A stretch of DNA of 64,000 nucleotides from Motacilla alba alba. Its lineage: Eukaryota > Chordata > Aves > Passeriformes > Motacillidae. The stretch spans positions 310,001-374,000 of the forward strand of contig NC_052021.1 in NCBI RefSeq assembly GCF_015832195.1, given 5' to 3'. Every line of letters starts with the position of its first letter. Position 1 is the stretch's first letter. The position numbers were made by a program, and so were the translations under genes. The notes below the pieces were generated by a model that had not been told where the DNA came from, ran no database searches, and saw only the letters and a program-made list of their open reading frames with translations. Below are positions 31,162-40,900 of the stretch, piece by piece.

Positions 31162-33882
31162 TCAGGAAATTTCTTTTTCTTTCCGGCGGCGTCTTCTCTT
31201 GGAGGCGACAGCTGCTTGTTTCTCCTCGGTGTCTGCTGGAGCTGGATTTTTGGGAATGAAAGGTTTTACCCACTTTTGGGGTATGCATCGGGGCCCTGAG
31301 GGGGTGGAAACGCATGCGTAACCACGCCCCCAGGTGACGAGCTCATAAGGACCCTTGACTTCCCAGGTTTCTGGGTCCTTAATGAGAACTGGTGGACGCT
31401 GTGAAAACTTAAACCGGTTGTTATTATTGAAATGACGTACTACTGGAGGATTCATGTTTTCAAATGAACAGTTTAAGAAGTTGATTGCAAAAAGCGCTTT
31501 GCAGAGTTTTTGTTGTGGAGTCATCCACACTGCAGAACTGCCCTGCCGAGCCAGGACTTGTTTGAGCGTCTGGTGGGCACGCTCGATCACAGCTTGACCT
31601 GTGGGGGAGTGGGGAATGCCTGTCTTATGCTCCACTCCCCACTGCTGGACAAACTCTAGGAACTCCTTGGAGGCATACGCTGGGCCATTGTCTGTTTTGA
31701 TCTCCCTAGGGATCCCCAATACTGAAAAGGCTTGCAGCAAATGTTGTTTGGCATGCGCAGCCCTTTCCCCTATGTGGGCAGAGGCATAAACCGCACCTGA
31801 GTATGTGTCTATGCTGACATGTACATATTTCATGCGACCAAAACTTGGAATGTGTGTGATATCAGTCTGCCAAACTTCACAGCTCCCAAGGCCTCGGGGG
31901 TTAACCCCAACACCCAGTGATGGGACTGCCTGAAGCTGGCAATTGGGACAGGTGGCCACAATGGCTCGAGCCTGACTCCGTGTTAATTGGAATTGGCGGA
32001 TTAGACCTGGAACGTTTTGATGATATTGCTGGTGACTTAGCTTTGCCTGTTGAAAGATGTCCGGAAGGCGTGCCATTGCTGCTGGAGCTGCAAGGGAATC
32101 TGCTTTGCTATTACACTCTGCAATCTCGCCTGGCAGATCGGTGTGTGACCTCACGTGCATCACAAAGAATGGATGCTCCCGCTGCGAAATTAAATAAATT
32201 AGTTTTGAGAGCAATCTGAAGAGCTGTTCATTCTCGATGTCTTTGAGAACTGCCTGCTCAGCCCTGGACACTACTCCCGCCACATATGCTGAGTCGGTAA
32301 CCAAATTAATTGGCTCCGAGAACTTCTCAAAGGCTCTCACAACTGCAGCCAGTTCAGCGATCTGGGGCGACCCTTCCACAAACTCAACATCAGCTTCCCA
32401 ATGCTGGGTCTGTGGATTTCTCCAAGTCATCACCGACTTGTGGGAGGCCCCGGACGCATCCGTGAACACTGTAAGCGCCTTGAGAGGCCTGCGACTCCTT
32501 ATCTCAGGAGCTATGAGGTGGAATTCCTCGTTGAACAGCTTGTGTGACGGGGCGTGGACAGATACCTGTCCACTGTAGCTGTCCAGAGACAACTGGAGAC
32601 TGGCATTGCTCTGGAGGAGGTTCTCAAGCATCTCCTTGGTGAACCTCTCAGGAGAGTTCCTTCCCTCCTTAGAAAGTTTAACTGGAAGGTGAATACACTG
32701 AAAGTCACAACCGGCCAGCTCACGCAATCTTACCCTGGCCTTCCGGATCAGCTGAGCTATCAGCTCCTGTGGCTGTGTGATGGTTTTGGATCGCTGAAGG
32801 GAGAGAAAAACCCACTCTATGATTAGAAGTGAATCACTCTGCCCCTCAGACCACTGGAATATTAACCCGTGTATGTGTGGTAACTTCCCTAAAACAATGA
32901 ATTTGAAAGGCAGCTCAGGCTGATAACGATGAGCCTGCCTCTCGGCCAAAGCTTTCTGTACCTTTTGGAGAGCGGTTTTTGCCTCTGGGGTCAGTTCCCT
33001 GGGAGAAGCTAGGTCTCTCTCCCCTTTAAGTAAATTGAGAAGGGGAGCAAGGTCCTCGTTGGTGAGGCCTAGCCAAGGCCTGACCCAGTTCAAAGACCCA
33101 CACAGGGAATGGAGATCTGCTAGGGTTTTGGGATCATTCATGATTTCCAATTTCTGCGGAACAACTGTCCGCGCAGTGATGTCCAGGCCCAGGTACTTCC
33201 AAGGTGGCATCCTCTGAACCTTGCTTTCCTGCAGTTGGAATCCAGCAGAGGTTAAAACATTAACCACTAGGTCAAGTGTGTCTTGGAGTATTATGTCATC
33301 GGGGGCACACACAAGCACATCATCCATGTAGTGTAGGATGATTGCCTTCCTTTTTTGAGCGCGCACTGGGGACAGCAATGAAGCCACATACCACTGGCAG
33401 ATGGAAGGAGAGCATTTCATGCCTTGAGGCAATACTTTCCAGTGGTAGCGCTTCATTGGGGCTTCTCGATTGATGGTAGGAACCGAGAAGGCAAACCGTG
33501 GTGCATTTTCCGGGTGTAGGGGAATATGGAAGAAACAGTCCTTTATGTCTATGACAACTAATTTCCAATTTTGAGGGAGCATGGTTGGGGAGGGCATCCC
33601 TGGTTGTAGAGACCCCATGTCTTCAATAACCTTGTTTATTTCTCTTAGATCATGGAGGAGCCGCCACTTATCCTTCCCCGGCTTTTTTATTACAAATACA
33701 GGGGAATTCCACGGGCTAGTTGTCTCTTCAATGTGTCCTTTAGCCAATTGTTCTTTCACAAGCTCCTCGAGCGCCTTTAGCTTTTCCTTACTGAGCGGCC
33801 ACTGATGTACCCAGACTGGATTATTATCCAGCCATGTTAACTTGTGGGCAGGGCGCTCCACAGTGGCCGCTTCTAAAAATCC
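31162..33882 (-). CDS. pol: ERV-D pol (RT, RNase H, integrase), intact
   Basis: Open for about 906 codons from the -1 slippery site at 33882. Counting from the GTG at 33861: RT residues 1-330 with the first Asp in VVIDIKDCFF (105) and YMDD at 178-181. RNase H has Asp in VFTDASG (468), Glu in IAELAA (503), Asp in VTDSAY (523). Integrase has a zinc site His 610/His 614/Cys 638/Cys 641, and DDE at Asp 667 (QTDITH), Asp 724 (KTDNGPAY) and Glu 760 (AVIERAH). The C-terminus ends in a basic tail, SKRRRRRKEKEIS. All catalytic residues that I can check are present. It copies viral RNA to DNA and inserts it. It is expressed as a Gag-Pro-Pol fusion by two frameshifts. Confidence 0.95.
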   Translation of the reverse strand, partial: GFLEAATVERPAHKLTWLDNNPVWVHQWPLSKEKLKALEELVKEQLAKGHIEETTSPWNSPVFVIKKPGKDKWRLLHDLREINKVIEDMGSLQPGMPSPTMLPQNWKLVVIDIKDCFFHIPLHPENAPRFAFSVPTINREAPMKRYHWKVLPQGMKCSPSICQWYVASLLSPVRAQKRKAIILHYMDDVLVCAPDDIILQDTLDLVVNVLTSAGFQLQESKVQRMPPWKYLGLDITARTVVPQKLEIMNDPKTLADLHSLCGSLNWVRPWLGLTNEDLAPLLNLLKGERDLASPRELTPEAKTALQKVQKALAERQAHRYQPELPFKFIVLGKLPHIHGLIFQWSEGQSDSLLIIEWVFLSLQRSKTITQPQELIAQLIRKARVRLRELAGCDFQCIHLPVKLSKEGRNSPERFTKEMLENLLQSNASLQLSLDSYSGQVSVHAPSHKLFNEEFHLIAPEIRSRRPLKALTVFTDASGASHKSVMTWRNPQTQHWEADVEFVEGSPQIAELAAVVRAFEKFSEPINLVTDSAYVAGVVSRAEQAVLKDIENEQLFRLLSKLIYLISQREHPFFVMHVRSHTDLPGEIAECNSKADSLAAPAAMARLPDIFQQAKLSHQQYHQNVPGLIRQFQLTRSQARAIVATCPNCQLQAVPSLGVGVNPRGLGSCEVWQTDITHIPSFGRMKYVHVSIDTYSGAVYASAHIGERAAHAKQHLLQAFSVLGIPREIKTDNGPAYASKEFLEFVQQWGVEHKTGIPHSPTGQAVIERAHQTLKQVLARQGSSAVWMTPQQKLCKALFAINFLNCSFENMNPPVVRHFNNNNRFKFSQRPPVLIKDPETWEVKGPYELVTWGRGYACVSTPSGPRCIPQKWVKPFIPKNPAPADTEEKQAAVASKRRRRRKEKEIS

Positions 33883-34718
33883 TGGGGGCTTTTAGGGATG
33901 ACCAATTTGACCCCCCATTGCGACATGGTGTCTCTACCCCACAGGGGAGCTTTATAGTCAGTGACAAATGGGCGGACACTGGCCAATCTTCCGTCCGGTC
34001 CCTCAATTTGCACGATGCTTTTTGATATTTTTGCTAATGTGACTCCTCCCACACCTTGGATTCTACCAGCCACGGGCTGCAAATCCCAATGTGACGGCCA
34101 CAACCTTTTAGGTATGATTGTCACATCTGCCCCTGTGTCCAGCAGCCCTTCCATGTGGAGATGTTCTTCTCCACGCATCAGGTTGCATCCCATAATGGGT
34201 TTGTCCTCACCAACCACTTCCGCCCAGTATACACCTGGGGCCTTGTCATCTACTGATATTTCTGCAGGAACAGGAATGGCCTGGGCAATGATTTGCCCCT
34301 TGGCCAAATGGAAGGGTGGCTGTGGACAGCGCGCTAGAAGAATGAGATTAGGTATGTCCCCCTTGATGGTCATGGGAGCCACCTCAATCTCCATGGGTGT
34401 GTGTGCTGTGTCCCCAATAACAAAGTACTCACTGTCCAGTCTCGGGCGATCTTTTGTCAAGTCTGGCAAGTCCTCTGGCAGGTCCACTCCAATGACCGTC
34501 CACTGGGTAGACCTGAAAACAAAAGCTTTGGTGGTCACAAGCTTGAAACACTTGTGAGGCTGATAGATTTTATCCTGTACACTGTTATTTAGTTTCCCTG
34601 CATCCCGCTTCCCTGCCTCCCCCTTTTTTGCTTTGGGAGAGGTTTTTCCCTCAGGGAAGCGTGCTGCATTTATGTCGTAGCGCGGGGCAGGGGAGCCGCG
34701 CTGGTGTCCTGGTTTTTT
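33873..34718 (-). CDS. pro: ERV-D pro (spacer/dUTPase-like region plus retropepsin), intact
   Basis: The frame is entered by -1 shift at 34712-34718 and ends with a TAG at 33873-33875. The first two-thirds is a basic linker and a domain with DTAHTPMEIEV and LAKGQIIAQAIPV. The end of that domain resembles the last dUTPase strand (KGxxIAQ), but no dUTPase catalytic motif is seen, so a decayed dUTPase fold is only a guess. The last third is retropepsin: LLDTGADVTII (catalytic Asp), GVGGVTLAKI (flap area) and WGRDTMSQWG. It cleaves Gag and Gag-Pol. Open throughout. Confidence 0.9.
   Translation of the reverse strand, partial: KKPGHQRGSPAPRYDINAARFPEGKTSPKAKKGEAGKRDAGKLNNSVQDKIYQPHKCFKLVTTKAFVFRSTQWTVIGVDLPEDLPDLTKDRPRLDSEYFVIGDTAHTPMEIEVAPMTIKGDIPNLILLARCPQPPFHLAKGQIIAQAIPVPAEISVDDKAPGVYWAEVVGEDKPIMGCNLMRGEEHLHMEGLLDTGADVTIIPKRLWPSHWDLQPVAGRIQGVGGVTLAKISKSIVQIEGPDGRLASVRPFVTDYKAPLWGRDTMSQWGVKLVIPKSPQDF
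33876..33882 (-). promoter_or_regulatory. ERV-D pro-pol -1 frameshift site GGATTTT
   Basis: In the pro frame the minus strand reads cag GAT TTT TAG, so G GAT TTT has the X XXY YYZ layout and the stop follows at once. Slipping back one base enters the pol frame. It resembles the G GAT TTA pro-pol site of mouse mammary tumour virus. Confidence 0.85.
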
Positions 34719-36754
34719 GGAGTAAATGGTGTCTTTTGTTGCTGGTTTTGTGGGCAATTTTGGGCAAAGTGTCCAGGTTTTTTGCATATGAAGCAGATGA
34801 TGTGTTGAAGCTGCTCTGGTGACATCTGTGTCCTCATGACTTCTGGAGAAACAGGTGCCACAGTCTCTGGGATTGCAGGCTTTGACCACGGCTCTCGTGC
34901 AGCGAACAGTTCCGCTTTCCTGGCACATGCTTCCATCATTTCTGCCAGTGTAGGTGGAGGGTTGAGAGGCAGTCCTAGGAGCACCCTGCTGCAGACCTCA
35001 TTGGCATTCCTCTGTGCCAGCTCTTTCACCATTTCTGCTTGTGTTTTGGGATCCTGAACTTGTCTTTCAACCTGAGCACGAAGTCGGTCGACAAACTGCA
35101 AGAAATTTTCTGAAGGAGATTGTTTAATATCAAGAAAACTACCTTTAGATTCAACGGTTGGTAACTGGTTAAAAGCTTTACCTGCAGCCTTTGAAATCTT
35201 ATCTAGAATGGATTTTGATAACACCCGAGCTTGATCCTCGGGCTTAGACCAATCCCCCTCGCCACACAGATGTTCAAAGGTGAGGGGATTATTTTCTAAA
35301 TCTTTGGCATCCTGTGGGTTTTGTTTAAGTTCCTCCAAAAGATCCCTTAAAGATCTCTTCCAGGAGCATTCCCATAGATCAAACTCTGACTGGGTAAGCA
35401 AGCACCGGAAAAGATCTAGGAGATCGGTAGGGACAAATTCAAGGGATGTTAATGTAGCTTTCATTGTACTTTTAAAGATTTCACTATGTCTCCCAAATTC
35501 TGATTGGGTTTTGCATAGTTCACGTTTTGTTTGGTATGAGAAGGGTTGGTAGGTCCTAGGACCAGCCCTACCACCATTGTATTGGACCGGAGCTACTAAA
35601 GGAATCACTTGTTCCCGGGTTTGAATGCCAGTTTTTTTTGATTCGGCTACACCTTCATGGGGATTAGATGAGGGATTAGCTCTCCCCCCAGCCTCACCGC
35701 CCTGGGAAGTAGGCAGGGGTTCGCCCCCCACCCCACTCCCTTGGGGACTGGTAAGGGGTACACCCCCTACCCCACCCACCCCGGCGCCCTGGTAACCGGA
35801 AGGAGGGACGTGCCCTCCCCCTGCCCCACCCCCGTGGGGGCCAGGCAGGGCCCCACCCCCCCAGCCCCCGGCCCCACCCCCCCATCCATCCGCCCCACTG
35901 TCTCGGGACCTGGGCAAGGGGGCGTGGGAAACAGGAACAGGGAGGGGGGCGGGGTAACCGTGGGAAGCAGGGGCGGGGTTACAGGGTGACGTCATGAGGG
36001 GCGGGGGCAGGGAGGGAGGGGGAGGAGCATCTGAGGGGAGGAAGGGGTTGTGAGACCGGAAGGGGTTGGGGGAGGGGACAGGTGGGCGAAAGGGATTGTG
36101 GGAAGAGGAAAGATAGCCTGAAGGCTCAAACACGTGGATGCCGCCATGTTGGGCTTTGACCACGCGGTCGGCAGTGTCTGGAATGCCAACCATGTGGTCG
36201 TAGCCATTTTGGGAATGGGGGGGGTCAGCATGCGAGATTGGGGTAACAGGAATTAGGTTGGAGGGGTGCGGGGAAGGTGCTCTGTCAGCCTGCGCACAGC
36301 TGCCAAAGCCAGGGTACTGAGGGGGGCGAGGGAGGCCAGGGGAACAGTGGCAGTGCCAGGTACCCTGTGTTTGCCGGCATGCCTCGCTCGACTCTCTCAG
36401 TTCGGGGGCAGAGGGTTTGGGAGGAAGGGTAGGGGAAGCTGCGGGAGGGGAGATTTGTTCGGGCTGTCCTTTCAAATCCCTGTTTAAGATTTCTTTCCGA
36501 ATTAAGAGGAATACAGGAAAAAAGTTAGATACAGTTGTATCACCCTGTTCTGCTTTTACAGTTAACAAGGCTCCAATTTTGTCCCAGGCAGAGATTGAGT
36601 CGATATTTTGTTGGGAAAGGTGAGGGAAATGAAAAGAAATCCAGCGAACAAACCGTTTTAAGACTGCTTTTGAAACTTTAACGTTTCCACTACTTAGGGT
36701 ATCTAAAACTAGGGAATAAATGCCTCTCTGTGTTGCGGAAAGCTTAGCACCCAT
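34670..36754 (-). CDS. gag: ERV-D gag, intact
   Basis: 694 codons from the ATG at 36752-36754 (MGAKLSAT, an N-myristoylation signal). An in-frame upstream methionine exists, but the MG start fits the family. Matrix is about residues 1-110. A long Pro- then Gly-rich linker follows (about 130-390, with many WGGGAGG-type repeats). Capsid follows with the major homology region IKQSPSENFLQFVDRLRA at about 543-560. A single zinc knuckle CFICKKPGHFAQNC sits at 654-667. Gag builds the particle and packages RNA. Open throughout. Only one knuckle is present where many betaretroviruses have two. The last 50 or so codons overlap pro. Confidence 0.93.
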   Translation of the reverse strand: MGAKLSATQRGIYSLVLDTLSSGNVKVSKAVLKRFVRWISFHFPHLSQQNIDSISAWDKIGALLTVKAEQGDTTVSNFFPVFLLIRKEILNRDLKGQPEQISPPAASPTLPPKPSAPELRESSEACRQTQGTWHCHCSPGLPRPPQYPGFGSCAQADRAPSPHPSNLIPVTPISHADPPHSQNGYDHMVGIPDTADRVVKAQHGGIHVFEPSGYLSSSHNPFRPPVPSPNPFRSHNPFLPSDAPPPPSLPPPLMTSPCNPAPASHGYPAPLPVPVSHAPLPRSRDSGADGWGGGAGGWGGGALPGPHGGGAGGGHVPPSGYQGAGVGGVGGVPLTSPQGSGVGGEPLPTSQGGEAGGRANPSSNPHEGVAESKKTGIQTREQVIPLVAPVQYNGGRAGPRTYQPFSYQTKRELCKTQSEFGRHSEIFKSTMKATLTSLEFVPTDLLDLFRCLLTQSEFDLWECSWKRSLRDLLEELKQNPQDAKDLENNPLTFEHLCGEGDWSKPEDQARVLSKSILDKISKAAGKAFNQLPTVESKGSFLDIKQSPSENFLQFVDRLRAQVERQVQDPKTQAEMVKELAQRNANEVCSRVLLGLPLNPPPTLAEMMEACARKAELFAAREPWSKPAIPETVAPVSPEVMRTQMSPEQLQHIICFICKKPGHFAQNCPQNQQQKTPFTPKNQDTSAAPLPRATT
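34712..34718 (-). promoter_or_regulatory. ERV-D gag-pro -1 frameshift site AAAAAAC
   Basis: The gag frame reads ccA AAA AAC cag, which is the canonical A AAA AAC heptamer in the right register, about 45 bases before the gag stop. A one-base slip back opens the pro frame. An A-run at the zinc knuckle (tgc AAA AAA cct) is in the wrong register. Confidence 0.88.
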
Positions 36755-37562
36755 TCTGATGTTAACTGGTTTCTGCAACACTGTAATCCACCTTCTAAAA
36801 AGCAAGCGCTAACAAGAATTGAAAGCACTGAGTCCACAGCCAATTCGAGAAAGAATCCGGGCAGCCTCCCCCCCCCTTCTCTCCGGGGGACAGACGAGCT
36901 GCTTGCGTGCGAACCGCGCGGGTTTTAAAGCCGCGGGCGGCAGCTGCCGGCTGCACGGCGCGACGTGGCTGCCACGCGGGGGCTCGGAGCTGCCTGCCCC
37001 GCTCGCCGGGTCCCCCCGCTGCCTGGGAGCGCTCCTCACGGCAGAAACACGAGCCGAGGCTACCCCGCCGCCGCCCGCGCCGCTGCCGCGCCGAAACCCG
37101 CCCGCGCCGCTTCTCAGAGCCGCGCGCCGCGGGGACCCGAGCGATGGAAGCACGCAGCTCCCGGGACCACGCACGGACCCTGCCGCAGTGCCGGAGCCGC
37201 TCTGCCCGCGAGGAGAGACCCGCGGGACACTCACAAACCCCGACTATCGGGGCCGGACCCTTCCCTGCACCAGGAGCTCACCCCCACACTCTTGAGGGCT
37301 CTCCCGGGGTCCCCCTATTACGCAAGGGGATATACTCACCCCTCCTGGGGACAGTGGATGGCTAGGATAGCTAGAAAGAAGTCTCCGTCCGAAATCGGCC
37401 TGTCGTGGGTTGCGACAGGGTCCCGATTTCACCCTCTGACGTCCTTGCCGACAAAAACGCGACGAAGAAAGGCAGAGGAAGGTGAAAGTCCAAAAAGCTA
37501 ATATAATCCACGAGTGTGAATTACAAGCTCCTGCGTGCCGTCTCTGACCGAAGTGGGAGTCG
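36755..37562 (-). other. ERV-D 5' leader, CpG-dense
   Basis: About 810 bases between PBS and gag. The part at 36890-37230 is very GC- and CpG-rich, unlike the rest of the window. GTGAGTAT on the minus strand at 37332-37339 is a good splice donor candidate. Long ATG-poor frames on both strands here are a by-product of the high GC content. Confidence 0.75.
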
Positions 37563-37580
37563 AAAACACGTTGGGCGCCA
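37563..37580 (-). other. ERV-D primer binding site, tRNA-Lys1,2 type
   Basis: The minus strand reads TGGCGCCCAACGTGTTTT, two bases inside the LTR. The first 14 bases match the tRNA-Lys1,2 PBS (TGGCGCCCAACGTGGGGC) used by several betaretroviruses and lentiviruses; the last four differ. Confidence 0.88.
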
Positions 37581-37582
37581 CC

Positions 37583-37989
37583 TGAGGGAACCCGTGGGTT
37601 TCGGGCTGTAAATCCCCCCGGCTAGCTTGGGATTTATGCCCGCACGGATCCTACATAGACGAAGTAAAGGACGAGAAGCGCTCTCTCTCCACGTGGTTCT
37701 GATGTCCTGTTTATTAGCTGGTAAGGGACATCTGCATCGTAGGGTTTCCAGGTGAAGGAGAGAGAGAGAGGCCCAACTCAAGGGACATTTATACCCGCGG
37801 AATGGGAGGTGGGGACGGAAGGCCACACCAGTGGGGAGGGGGAAGGGAGGGGCTTCAGGGGACAAGACCACAGGTACAAGACCTCAGGTGTGTCTGAGGG
37901 ATACACCATTTGAGAAAAAGGGGGGAAACATTTGTATAACATAACACCCAGTGCAGAACATCTAAATACCTATACAGTGCATCACAACA
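37583..37989 (-). mobile_element. ERV-D 5' LTR (promoter copy)
   Basis: This is 407 bp with TG...CA ends. TATAAA is at 37788-37793 and AATAAA at 37710-37715 on the minus strand, so transcription should start about 25 bases downstream of the TATA. It is nearly identical to the 3' LTR. Confidence 0.95.
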
Positions 37990-37995
37990 GTTCTC
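37990..37995. repeat. ERV-D target site duplication, right copy
   Basis: GTTCTC, a perfect match to 30500-30505. Confidence 0.92.
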
Positions 37996-40900
37996 TTTTG
38001 AGTTTGTTTGTGCCTTCTATGGGTATTTTTAGGTCTCAAAACTTCCTTTATCAGAATATCCATGGACAGCTCTCTTCCATGCAGAAAGCTTGGCCTACAG
38101 AGTCCTATTTATTTGAAGCTGATCTACCACTTTCCCTGGCTTGCTGGAGCATACAAGGTACTGGTGGTGTCTCAAACAAATAGAAATTTGGGCAGGCAGA
38201 CATGGGGTTGGAGGTTCAGACAGCCCTCCTTCTCCCTCTCCTTTACTATTTGTAATGATAAAATTTGTGCCTTTTGGCTTTAGAAACTGAACTGTTAAAA
38301 GAGAAGTCTGCATTTGTAGATAAACCTCAGCCTTGAATGTGACACTTTATTTTTTGCTTGTTCATTATTTGGCTTTGCCTAAAAAGCATCTCTCTAGATA
38401 CTGTTTATTTTAATCCCTATGGCCTGACCAAGCTCATTCTGAGTAGTTGAAGACAACAAGAGCAAAAGGATCTTTTCTTTATTTATGGAAACATAGAGAA
38501 AAAGCACTCCTTTTTTCCTGTTTAAAATACCCACCCAAGTGTAACCACTAAAATCAGTAAAGGTTTTGTTATGGGAGTGCTTTAAAAGCAGTTCACTAAG
38601 ATGGAAGTCTCTGAAGTGTCCTTTTTGGGCCGAGACACACAGGGACTCACTCCGTAAGAACAAACCTTTGCACCCACACATAGCATGACATGTGGGTGGT
38701 TTGTTCTCTGAATGCTTCCGGTGAGCTCTTTGAGAGGATCAGAGAATCTCATAGCATTCACTCAAGTGTCCAAACTCTGACGTCTCTTTCATGTGAGACA
38801 GGAGTAACTGTTACCTAATTCCTGTCATGTAAAGTGGTTTTCAGGAAGAGAAGAATCACATCTAGACTCTATTCTAAACATGAAAGATTTGTAGGCCCAT
38901 AGATTTGTACTTGGAAGGAAGCTTTAATACTTTTCAGTAACATCCCTGACCCTCTTTATTTTTCATTATGCCATAGTACAATTCATGTAATTTTTTTTTC
39001 CTGGAATACATCTATCATAAATTTGTTAGCATAACAGTAGTATGGAACGTCATACATGGTATGCATGATGGTATATTGATGTTTTTTCTGTCCTTCCAAT
39101 CCTACCCTAACAATTTGAAATTAGAAAAATAAAATTTACAGTTACAGTTTTATCCCCTAGACAATGGCACCAGCATAGCACATGACCTCCTAACTATTCT
39201 GAATTAGCTTCACTTGAATTTAACAATATCATCTCTTCTGTTTTGTAAATACAGCAGGGAAGTGAATCTGCTCTGGTCTGTGCTTGCTGAGTGTCTACCC
39301 AGGCTCCAGCCTGTACTCAATAATGGCTTGATTTTCTTGTTGTAGCAGTTTGACCAGATGTAATTACAGTGCCTTCAAAAGACTGTGTTTTCATTTTACA
39401 GGACATGAATTAGACCTAAAAATATAATTTAGGATAGCTAGAATCCAAATGCAGTACCACTGTGTAATAAAGGTATCTTTGTATTCCTGCAGAAAGGATT
39501 GTGTTGAGAATGATTTTCTATTATGTTGCTGTTACCACAGCAGTGGAAGTGAAATGCCACCTGGGTTCTCCACTGCAGTCACAGGATAGATACAGCTGTA
39601 TTTTAGTGTTGAAATGTGAATCAGTTTTGCAGTCTGGCCTGTTGTAAGAAGCTTCTACCACTGGTACCTTGCTCTGCTAAGTACCACTTAAATGGATAGG
39701 GACTGGTCATGTGGCCAGTCCCCAGGTGAGGCCCTAAATGTGGCTCCCTTTCAGCTGTGAAAGCTGGGCCAGGAATTGGACTTCGATGATCCTTATGGGT
39801 GCCATCCATAAGGATGCACCAGCTCAGGATATTCTAAGATTATGTGATTTGGGATTCTTTGGCTCAAGGAACAGCATCTTAGATTCATTCACCACCAGCT
39901 TGCATAAGCTCTGTTTTTGTTTCATATAACATGTGATGTCAAATACTGAAATGGAAACTTAGTGAAGATTTTTTGGTTTCTCTTTTTTTTCTTCACACTC
40001 ACTTTTTTCCCCTCACAGAGTCCAGAAAGATTTAGGTCTGTGGGAAAGTGCACAGTCCTTCATCTGAATCTCTCTTACACCTCTCGTGCAATGGCCTTGA
40101 AGTCAAGACGTCCCCCCACTTCCTCTTCCTTCTGTCAAGTCCTCCCCTTAACAAGGATGGAGTGGCTTGCTTTGGTTTGGAAAAACTCTCCTAAGTTGGC
40201 TGAGGTTCTGAAGCTGCTCCCCTCAAGGTTATATGAAAATGAATGCAGCTCCACCTTCCCTGTGTTTCCTACATAAGTTTCTATAGAAAAAAAGATAGTT
40301 TGCTCAAAGGCAATAGAGCTTTCTGAAAGAAATCTTGTAGTTCATGTGACTGGGTGTCTTTTTAAGTCAATGGCTCTGAATTCCTTTCTTGCAAAAAGGC
40401 ACAGCTTTATCAGCTTTAGAGTTGATAATTAGACTGTTATGTATTCCCTGAATTTCTAGGTCTTACATGGAGTATGAGAGCAAAGCTTGGTAAATAGGAC
40501 TTGAATTTCCTTCCTTTCTCCTGGTTTTTCTGGAGGCAGCTCACTTCTCCTGCTAATAAATTGATGACTAATCATGTGCTCTTCTTGTTACATCTTATGA
40601 AACTGGTAAATTGGCAAATACTACAAAAGCAACAAGTACCTCCACTGTTCATCTTACCCAGGGGCTACATCCCAGATCTGATCTTCCTTCAGTGGAAGAC
40701 ATGGAGACATAGAGAGGTACAGGGTAAGTGTGGGTAGTGGCATTGTTGCTGTATGAACTGATATTCATTAGCCTTTACTTCTGTTTACTCCAGCTGCTTC
40801 AGATGAAAAGCCAAGAAGATTTGTATACCACTGGAGGCTTTGGCACTTCCTTTGTGCTATCTTCTTTCCTCCTTCCATTTTTGGAAAGCTGGTGGTTAGA

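Larger units (their letters stand above)
30506..37989 (-). mobile_element. ERV-D, complete env-less betaretrovirus-like provirus
   Basis: A 7484-bp minus-strand provirus with all structural landmarks: 5' LTR, Lys1,2-type PBS, long leader, gag, pro, pol, PPT, 3' LTR, and a perfect 6-bp TSD. Gag, pro and pol are open and separated by two canonical -1 slippery sites. Only about 230 bases separate the pol stop from the PPT, so there is no room for env. Its proteins resemble those of ERV-E throughout pol. Confidence 0.92.

Noticed and set aside
31601..33805. Several plus frames of 60-113 codons opposite ERV-D pol
   Set aside because: They are antisense shadows of a strong pol frame.
34765..34775. 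A-run in the ERV-D zinc knuckle as the gag-pro slippery site
   Set aside because: The register is tgc AAA AAA cct, so the heptamer would not fit X XXY YYZ. The site at 34712-34718 does.
36809..37234. 141-codon minus frame upstream of ERV-D gag
   Set aside because: It has no ATG start, is Arg/Gly/Pro/Ala-rich from GC bias, and ends before gag. Not a convincing leader protein.
36819..37501. Three long overlapping plus-strand frames (150-178 codons) opposite the ERV-D leader
   Set aside because: They overlap each other in different frames, lie in CpG-dense DNA where stops are rare, and show no domain. They are by-products of base composition.
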